Of a stretch of DNA of 19,615 nucleotides, positions 14,654 to 19,615 are shown one piece after another. A program made the position numbers and the translations under genes. Where the stretch lies: NCBI GenBank assembly GCA_039030125.1, contig JBCCEV010000078.1, positions 1-19,615 of the forward strand. The letters run 5' to 3'. The DNA comes from JBCCEV01 sp039030125 (GTDB lineage: Bacteria; Pseudomonadota; Gammaproteobacteria; Ga0077536). Each line of letters begins with the position of its first letter. Within the stretch, counting starts at the first letter, position 1. The notes below the pieces were generated by a model, which was not told where the DNA came from, did not search any database, and was given only the letters and a program-made list of their open reading frames with translations.

Positions 14654-15610
14654 ATGTTGATGGCCGTTGCCGCTGTTCTCATTGGCTTAGCCATGCTGAG
14701 CTACGGTGCCGATAGGTTTATCGATGGCGCGTCGGCGCTGGCCCGGGTCAGCGGCATGTCCGCTTTGATGGTTGGTGTCGTCGTGGTCGGTTTCGCGACT
14801 TCGGCGCCCGAGATGCTGGTATCCGCTGTCGCCGCGCTAGATGGCAATCCGGTCGTTGGGATCGGGAACGCACTGGGGTCGAACGTTGCGAATATTGGTC
14901 TGGTGATCGGCGCGACGGCTGTCGTTTGCCCGCTGGCGGTTCAACCTGGCTCTCGCACCCGCGAGTTTCCCCTGATGTTTGTGGCTTTGGCCATCGGCGC
15001 TGGAATGCTTCTCGACCAGCGGTTGGGTGCCCTGGATGCGATCGTGCTGTTGGTCTCGCTGCTGGTGTTGATGGCGGTTACGCTGCGCATCTCGGGCGGC
15101 GACCCAGGCTCAATGCCGCCGCCCGCCGCGGGCGAGCTGTCGCTAGCGAAAGCGATATTTTGGTTGCTTGTTGGTCTGGCGCTTTTGTTGATAGGTTCGA
15201 AGGCCTTGGTCTCCGGGGCCGTTGATATCGCCAGAGCACTTGGGATCAGCGACGTCGTTATCGGTCTGACTATCGTCGCGATCGGCACCAGTTTGCCGGA
15301 GTTAGCGGCATCGTTGACGAGCGCATTGAAAAATCAGCCCGATATGGCGTTAGGGAATATTTTGGGCTCGAATATGTTCAATATCCTCGGTGTTCTGGCG
15401 ATGCCAGGATTGCTGGCGCCGACGGCTTTTGGTGCCGAGGTGATCTACCGCGATGTGCCGATTATGATCGGTCTCAGTGCGCTTTTATATCTTATGGCAT
15501 TGTCCGGCCGGGGAGCGGGTGTCATCACTCGTGGTTATGGCGCGGTGCTGCTCACCGCATTTGTCGTCTATCAAGCGCTATTGTTCACCCAGGGTCACGC
15601 AGGGACTTAA
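14654..15610 (+). CDS. yrbG: Calcium/sodium antiporter, CaCA family (YrbG-like)
   Basis: This inner-membrane protein of 318 residues, with about ten membrane helices, belongs to the K+-dependent Na+/Ca2+ exchanger-related CaCA family. The two inverted alpha repeats that form the ion site are plain: GFATSAPEM (46-54) with GNALGSNVANI (71-81), and AIGTSLPEL (209-217) with GNILGSNMFNI (234-244). A short Pro/Gly-rich cytoplasmic loop (about 146-163) lies between the halves. GGAG precedes the ATG by 12 bases. The gene stands immediately before kdsD, as in E. coli, where no direct role in lipopolysaccharide synthesis is known. The transported ion is inferred from the family. Confidence 0.92.
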   Translation: MLMAVAAVLIGLAMLSYGADRFIDGASALARVSGMSALMVGVVVVGFATSAPEMLVSAVAALDGNPVVGIGNALGSNVANIGLVIGATAVVCPLAVQPGSRTREFPLMFVALAIGAGMLLDQRLGALDAIVLLVSLLVLMAVTLRISGGDPGSMPPPAAGELSLAKAIFWLLVGLALLLIGSKALVSGAVDIARALGISDVVIGLTIVAIGTSLPELAASLTSALKNQPDMALGNILGSNMFNILGVLAMPGLLAPTAFGAEVIYRDVPIMIGLSALLYLMALSGRGAGVITRGYGAVLLTAFVVYQALLFTQGHAGT

Positions 15611-15621
15611 ACGGACAAGAC

Positions 15622-16620
15622 ATGGTGGTTGCGGAAGCTGAAAAAACAAATGCCGATCAAGCCCTCGTGGAGATGGGCCGTGCGGTGCTGGCCATCGAGG
15701 CCGATACCCTCGGCGCTTTAAGAGACTCGATCGGGCGATCTTTCGTTGTCGCGGCGCGAACGATTCTCGCCTGCGAGGGGCGCGTGGTCGTGCTTGGCAT
15801 GGGTAAGTCCGGGCATGTTGGAGGCAAAATCGCTGCGACCCTGGCCAGCACCGGAACGCCGGCTTTCTTTGTCCATCCCGGCGAAGCGAGCCACGGCGAT
15901 ATGGGTATGATCACGAGCACCGATGTGGTGTTGGCGATCTCTCATTCTGGCGAGACCGATGAACTCAGGGTTTTGCTGCCGCTGATCAAGCGTCTTGGCG
16001 TGCCGCTAATTGCGATGACCGGCAATCCCGACTCCACGCTTGCTGGTGCTTCAAGCGTCCATATCGACGTCAAGGTCGAACAGGAAGCGTGCCCGCTCGG
16101 ACTTGCGCCAACGTCTAGCACGACTGCGGCATTGGCCATGGGCGACGCATTGGCCATTGCTTTACTGCAGGCCCGCGGGTTTACCGAGCGCGACTTCGCG
16201 CGCGCGCATCCAGGCGGGATCCTTGGGCGTCGACTGCTATTGAAGATTTCAGATCTGGTGCATACCGGAAGCGAAGTACCCAGGGTTGGACCCACGACGC
16301 CGGTGACCGAGGCGCTGGTTGAAATGACGCGAAAAGGCCTTGGCGTGACCGCAATCGCGGATGCTGAGGGCCGCTTACTGGGAATTTTCACCGATGGCGA
16401 TTTGCGGCGCCTGATCGACTCCGAGACCGACGTCGCGACCGCCAAAATCGGCGATGTCATGACCCGCGAGTGCAAAACGGTGAACGGTGATTTACTCGCC
16501 GCGGAGGCCGTGAAGCTTATGGAAGAGCACAAAATCAATGCGCTGTTGGTGGTTGATGATGGCGGCCGCTTGACCGGGATATTAAATATGCATGACCTGC
16601 TTTCGGCACGGGTCCTGTAA
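15622..16620 (+). CDS. kdsD: D-arabinose 5-phosphate isomerase KdsD
   Basis: KdsD interconverts ribulose 5-phosphate and arabinose 5-phosphate, the first step toward KDO in lipopolysaccharide. The 332-residue protein has an N-terminal SIS domain (about 40-180) with GMGKSGHVGGKIAATLASTG and VHPGEASHGD, and two C-terminal CBS domains (about 210-330). The four catalytic residues correspond: K62, E114, E155 and H196, each three past E. coli K59, E111, E152 and H193. It begins 11 bases after yrbG and precedes kdsC by six. The opposite strand carries a 307-codon open frame that is a shadow. Confidence 0.97.
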   Translation: MVVAEAEKTNADQALVEMGRAVLAIEADTLGALRDSIGRSFVVAARTILACEGRVVVLGMGKSGHVGGKIAATLASTGTPAFFVHPGEASHGDMGMITSTDVVLAISHSGETDELRVLLPLIKRLGVPLIAMTGNPDSTLAGASSVHIDVKVEQEACPLGLAPTSSTTAALAMGDALAIALLQARGFTERDFARAHPGGILGRRLLLKISDLVHTGSEVPRVGPTTPVTEALVEMTRKGLGVTAIADAEGRLLGIFTDGDLRRLIDSETDVATAKIGDVMTRECKTVNGDLLAAEAVKLMEEHKINALLVVDDGGRLTGILNMHDLLSARVL

Positions 16621-16626
16621 GCAGAC

Positions 16627-17157
16627 ATGCGCCGTACGGCAGCGCTCCTAGCTCGCGGCGCGGATATAAAAATGGCGCTTTTCGATGTCGATGGTGTACT
16701 CACCGACGGGCGCATCATCCTGGGTCCGGATGGTGGCGAGTACAAGTGTTTCGACGTCCGCGATGGCCAAGGTATCGCGATGCTGCGCGCCGCGGGCATT
16801 GAGGTTGGCATCATTACCGGGCGCCAATCGCAAGTCGTCGCGGAACGTATGAGCGAGCTGGGCATCGAAGAAGTCCATCAGGGCGTGAGAGATAAGTCTG
16901 CAAAGCTTGCCGATATCCTCAAGCGCAATGAGCTTAAAGCGCAACAGGTTTGCTATGTGGGTGATGACCTTCCCGATCTCAGCGTCATGTTAAGTGTGGG
17001 TTTACCACTGACAGTGCGTGACGCCGACCCCCGCGTTCTCGAAGTCGCGGCCGCGGTCACCGACGCCGGCGGTGGCCGTGGGGCGGTGCGCGAGGTCTGC
17101 GAGTTGATCTTGGAAGCGAATGGCTTGCTGGCGGATATCGTCGCGGCATATCGATGA
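16627..17157 (+). CDS. kdsC: 3-deoxy-D-manno-octulosonate 8-phosphate phosphatase KdsC
   Basis: KdsC removes the phosphate from KDO-8-phosphate. The 176-residue protein is a compact haloacid dehalogenase-superfamily member without a cap domain. It has FDVDGVLTDG with nucleophile D20 and general acid D22, IITGR as the second motif, KSAKLADIL with the conserved Lys, and YVGDDLPD as the metal-binding motif. The C-terminal GGRGAVREVCELIL tail that closes over the neighbouring subunit's active site in the tetramer is also present. It lies six bases after kdsD and 22 before lptC. Confidence 0.97.
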   Translation: MRRTAALLARGADIKMALFDVDGVLTDGRIILGPDGGEYKCFDVRDGQGIAMLRAAGIEVGIITGRQSQVVAERMSELGIEEVHQGVRDKSAKLADILKRNELKAQQVCYVGDDLPDLSVMLSVGLPLTVRDADPRVLEVAAAVTDAGGGRGAVREVCELILEANGLLADIVAAYR

Positions 17158-17179
17158 ATAAACGCGGCGGGCGAAATTA

Positions 17180-17746
17180 ATGCGCGCATGGATAGCGGCT
17201 GTAGCGCTGCTTGCCCTTGGGGTCGGGAGTTTCTGGCTGTGGCAAGCGCTTGATGAGGATGAGGCGGTCGAAATCGACCTCAGTGGCCATGATCCCGATT
17301 ACTTCATTGAAAAGATGACCCGTCGGGTCACTGGCGTTGGTGGCGAACTGAGGAGCATTCTGCGCGCCGATCTGGTGACCCACTATCCCGATGACGATTC
17401 CACGGAACTCGAATCACCACATCTTGAAATCTACAACGGGCGTCCTAAGCCTTGGCATGTCATCGCCGAGCGCGGCTGGGTTGCCTCCGGCAATGATGTT
17501 GTTTTGCTTCACGGCGAGGTGGAGATTTGGAAGAATGACGACGGTGGCACACGAATGTACCAAGTGCTCACGTCCGAGCTTCGGGTGTTGCCTCACGAAA
17601 AATACGCAGAAACGGATAACCCAGCCACGATTATTGGGCCTTCCAGCATTACCCATAGCGTGGGAATGCGAGCCAATTTCGCGCGTGATCGACTGGAGTT
17701 ACTAGAGCGCGTCAGGAGTCGCTATGAAGTTGAGCCTCAAGGTTAG
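17180..17746 (+). CDS. lptC: LPS export system protein LptC
   Basis: LptC (188 residues) is the bitopic inner-membrane protein that takes lipopolysaccharide from LptBFG to LptA. One N-terminal membrane helix (about 3-22, AVALLALGVGSFWLW) is followed by a periplasmic beta-jellyroll, with LHGEVEIW and YAETDNPATIIG characteristic of the family. Primary sequence conservation is low, so the call relies on this pattern and on its place between kdsC and lptA. Its end overlaps the lptA start by 23 bases in another frame. Confidence 0.93.
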   Translation: MRAWIAAVALLALGVGSFWLWQALDEDEAVEIDLSGHDPDYFIEKMTRRVTGVGGELRSILRADLVTHYPDDDSTELESPHLEIYNGRPKPWHVIAERGWVASGNDVVLLHGEVEIWKNDDGGTRMYQVLTSELRVLPHEKYAETDNPATIIGPSSITHSVGMRANFARDRLELLERVRSRYEVEPQG

Positions 17747-18263
17747 CCTGTTACTCGGTTTGAGCCTGTGCTGTTCGAGCGGTTGGGCGCTGTCGACAGA
17801 TCGCGATCAACCGATCGAAATCGAAGCAGATTTTGCTGAGCTCGATGACGAAGAGGGGACCACCATCTACATCGGTAACGTGGTTGTCATTCAGGGCTCC
17901 ATGCGGATGACCGGGGACCGGCTAAGGGTCATCCTGAGCGAGGAACGTGAAGTCCAAGACGCCTATATGGAAGGTCGGCCTGCGACCTTCAAGCAGACCC
18001 CGGATAATGCTGAGCATGACGTGGAAGGCGAGGCGTTGCTGATGGAATACCATGCTTTAATTAATAAAATACACTTGATAGAGAAGGCCAAGGTCACGCA
18101 GGGCGCGCGGCTGTTCCAAGGGCATCGCATCAACTACGACACCGAAAAAAGTATTATCACTGCCCGCTCGGCGAGCGCGGCCACGCCCGCCGAGGACACG
18201 GCGCCGAAGCAACGACAAGGGCGGGTGCGGATCATCATCCCGCCGAAAAAGAAAAATCCTTAG
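17724..18263 (+). CDS. lptA: LPS transport periplasmic protein LptA
   Basis: LptA polymerises into the periplasmic bridge that carries lipopolysaccharide to LptD. The 179-residue precursor has a signal peptide ending about residue 23 (SGWA). The OstA-type domain follows with DQPIEIEADFAELDDEEG, GNVVVIQGSMRMTGDRL and VEGEALLMEY. The C-terminus is Lys/Pro-rich. The start ATG 17724 lies inside lptC, with AGGAG six bases upstream. The tail ends with a basic RVRIIIPPKKKNP, as seen in many gammaproteobacterial homologues. The 38-base gap before lptB has no obvious signal. Confidence 0.95.
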   Translation: MKLSLKVSLLLGLSLCCSSGWALSTDRDQPIEIEADFAELDDEEGTTIYIGNVVVIQGSMRMTGDRLRVILSEEREVQDAYMEGRPATFKQTPDNAEHDVEGEALLMEYHALINKIHLIEKAKVTQGARLFQGHRINYDTEKSIITARSASAATPAEDTAPKQRQGRVRIIIPPKKKNP

Positions 18264-18301
18264 GTCTGATCCCCGATCTCAACCGCTTCCCAACAGCCAC
18301 T

Positions 18302-19027
18302 ATGAGCGTCCTCGCGGTTCGCCACCTCGCTAAACGTTATCGTGCCCGTCGCGTTGTGCGCGATGTCAGCGTAACGGTCGACAGTGGCGAGGTCGTTGGA
18401 CTGCTGGGCCCCAATGGCGCGGGCAAGACGACCAGCTTCTACATGATCGTGGGTCTGATCGCGAGCGATGCGGGAAGCATCCATCTCGATGCTCAGGAGC
18501 TCACGCGAATGCCGATGGATCAAAGGGCGCGCGCCGGTCTGGGATATTTGCCTCAGGAGGCCTCGGTTTTTCGCAAACTCACCGTTGAGCAAAATATCGC
18601 GTCGGTCCTTGAGATTGTGCCGGGTCTGGACGATATACAAAGACAGCGGCGTTTAGAGGCACTGCTTCGGGAGTTCCATATTGGGCACATCAAGGACAAT
18701 TTGGGTGTCGCACTCTCCGGCGGTGAGCGCCGGCGGGTGGAAATCGCGCGGGCGTTGGCCAGCGAGCCAAGGTTTATGTTGTTGGACGAACCATTCGCCG
18801 GCGTCGATCCAATTTCGGTGGGGGATATTCAACGGATCGTGGTGCACCTGCGTGACGCCGGGATCGGCGTCCTAATCACGGATCACAACGTGCGGGAGAC
18901 GCTGGGGATCTGCGATCGAGCCTATATCGTCAACGAGGGCCAGATCATTGCCGAGGGTAGCGCCGAACAAATCCTTCAAAACGAACGGGTTAAGCGAGTC
19001 TACCTGGGGGAAGATTTCAGTCTGTAA
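18302..19027 (+). CDS. lptB: LPS export ABC transporter ATP-binding protein LptB
   Basis: LptB is the ATPase dimer that powers lipopolysaccharide extraction by LptFG. The 241-residue protein has Walker A GPNGAGKTT (Lys42), Q-loop YLPQEASVFRKL, the signature LSGGERRR (about 138-145), Walker B FMLLDEPFAGVDP (catalytic E163) and the switch H195 in ITDHNVRET. E163 and H195 have the same numbers as in E. coli. The C-terminal YLGEDFSL matches the LptB tail. LptF and LptG are not here, which is normal. rpoN follows after 70 bases without an obvious terminator. Confidence 0.98.
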   Translation: MSVLAVRHLAKRYRARRVVRDVSVTVDSGEVVGLLGPNGAGKTTSFYMIVGLIASDAGSIHLDAQELTRMPMDQRARAGLGYLPQEASVFRKLTVEQNIASVLEIVPGLDDIQRQRRLEALLREFHIGHIKDNLGVALSGGERRRVEIARALASEPRFMLLDEPFAGVDPISVGDIQRIVVHLRDAGIGVLITDHNVRETLGICDRAYIVNEGQIIAEGSAEQILQNERVKRVYLGEDFSL

Positions 19028-19097
19028 CAATCGTGGTGCCGTGGCGTGGCGGATTTTCGGTTAAACTCGCGCTCAAGATGCAAGCAATAATCAGTCC

Positions 19098-19615
19098 ATG
19101 AAGCAATCGATCCAGCTCAAGCTGGGGCAACATCTAACCATGACGCCTCAACTGCAGCAGGCCATCAGGCTGCTGCAGCTATCAGCGCTGGAGCTGAACG
19201 TCGAGATCCAGGACGCATTGGAATCCAATATGATGCTGGAACCGGCCGAGGAAGGCGCTGACGCGCCGGACGCCGAAGCCAGTGCGAATGACAGCGATGA
19301 CGCGGAGTTTGAGGCCGCTTTCGAAGTCGGCGGTGGCGATCCGGCTGATCAGGAAACCCAGGCTCAGCAGCACGATATTCCAGAGGAGTTGCCGGTCGAT
19401 AGCAACTGGGATGAAATCTACGATGGCATGCCGGCCAGCGCCCCCCGGTCTCAAGCGAGCGAAGAGAGTTTGGGGGATTTCGAGCGTGACTCATCGGCTG
19501 GCGAGTCGCTTTCCGAACACATGATGTGGCAGCTAAACCTGACCCCCATAACCGAAAACGACCGGGTTCGTGCGATTGCCGTCATAGACGCGCGACATCG
19601 TGTCGGCTATCAACA
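19098..19615 (+). CDS. rpoN: RNA polymerase sigma-54 factor RpoN, N-terminal part
   Basis: The frame is open to the right window edge, so 172 codons are seen. The opening MKQSIQLKLGQHLTMTPQL followed by QQAIRLLQLS is the glutamine-rich region I of sigma-54, which contacts activators. After residue about 50 comes the acidic, poorly conserved region II (many Asp, Glu and Ala), then the start of the core-binding region (QLNLTPITENDR). The DNA-binding helix-turn-helix and RpoN box lie beyond the edge. The gene is in its common place after lptB, as in E. coli, where hpf and ptsN follow. The Shine-Dalgarno is weak. Confidence 0.95.
   Translation, partial: MKQSIQLKLGQHLTMTPQLQQAIRLLQLSALELNVEIQDALESNMMLEPAEEGADAPDAEASANDSDDAEFEAAFEVGGGDPADQETQAQQHDIPEELPVDSNWDEIYDGMPASAPRSQASEESLGDFERDSSAGESLSEHMMWQLNLTPITENDRVRAIAVIDARHRVGYQ

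Noticed and set aside
15942..16865. 307-codon open frame on the minus strand opposite kdsD and kdsC
   Set aside because: It lies opposite two clear, fully conserved genes, is rich in Ser, Arg, Thr and Pro as expected for an antisense shadow, and resembles no known family.

Overview
This window is a stretch of core chromosome from a Gram-negative bacterium, most likely a non-enteric member of the Gammaproteobacteria. The evidence is the complete Tol-Pal set, the Lpt lipopolysaccharide-export genes, KDO synthesis genes and rpoN, together with gene orders that match known gammaproteobacterial blocks (aspS-yebC-ruvCAB-ybgC-tolQRAB-pal-cpoB-queE-queC, and yrbG-kdsD-kdsC-lptCAB-rpoN). An AspRS of the Pseudomonas-like type and a murU gene (peptidoglycan recycling, absent from enterics) also point away from the Enterobacterales. 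No genus can be named from the sequence alone.

Layout. Positions 1-168 hold the C-terminal end of a PstS-like phosphate-binding protein. A tRNA-Lys(TTT) gene follows on the minus strand (262-337). From 474 to 13852 all protein genes are on the plus strand: an FmdB-type zinc-ribbon protein, aspS, nadA, yebC, the Holliday-junction genes ruvC-ruvA-ruvB, the cell-envelope cluster ybgC-tolQ-tolR-tolA-tolB-pal-cpoB, and queE-queC for 7-deazaguanine (queuosine) synthesis. One minus-strand gene, murU (13849-14523), lies tail-to-tail with queC. A 130-base divergent intergenic region with a perfect 16-base palindrome and a plausible sigma70 promoter then leads to the second plus-strand block: yrbG, kdsD, kdsC, lptC, lptA, lptB and the start of rpoN, which runs off the window end.

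How the genes work together. The Tol-Pal proteins form the trans-envelope machine that constricts the outer membrane at division and maintains lipid balance. KdsD and KdsC supply KDO for the lipopolysaccharide core. LptC, LptA and LptB form part of the bridge and motor that carry lipopolysaccharide to the outer membrane. MurU recycles MurNAc for peptidoglycan. RuvABC resolves recombination intermediates. QueE and QueC make preQ0 for tRNA modification, NadA makes quinolinate for NAD, and AspRS charges tRNA-Asp (and possibly tRNA-Asn).

Genes are tightly packed, several overlap by 4-23 bases, and every complete gene looks intact. I see no insertion sequence, prophage, CRISPR array or defence island, and nothing that amounts to a new system. 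The observations worth a second look are modest: a probable non-discriminating AspRS, strong over-use of GATC, an eight-A tract in the ruvA hairpin motif, a long disordered linker in CpoB, the murU placement and upstream palindrome, and the joining of the two envelope blocks.
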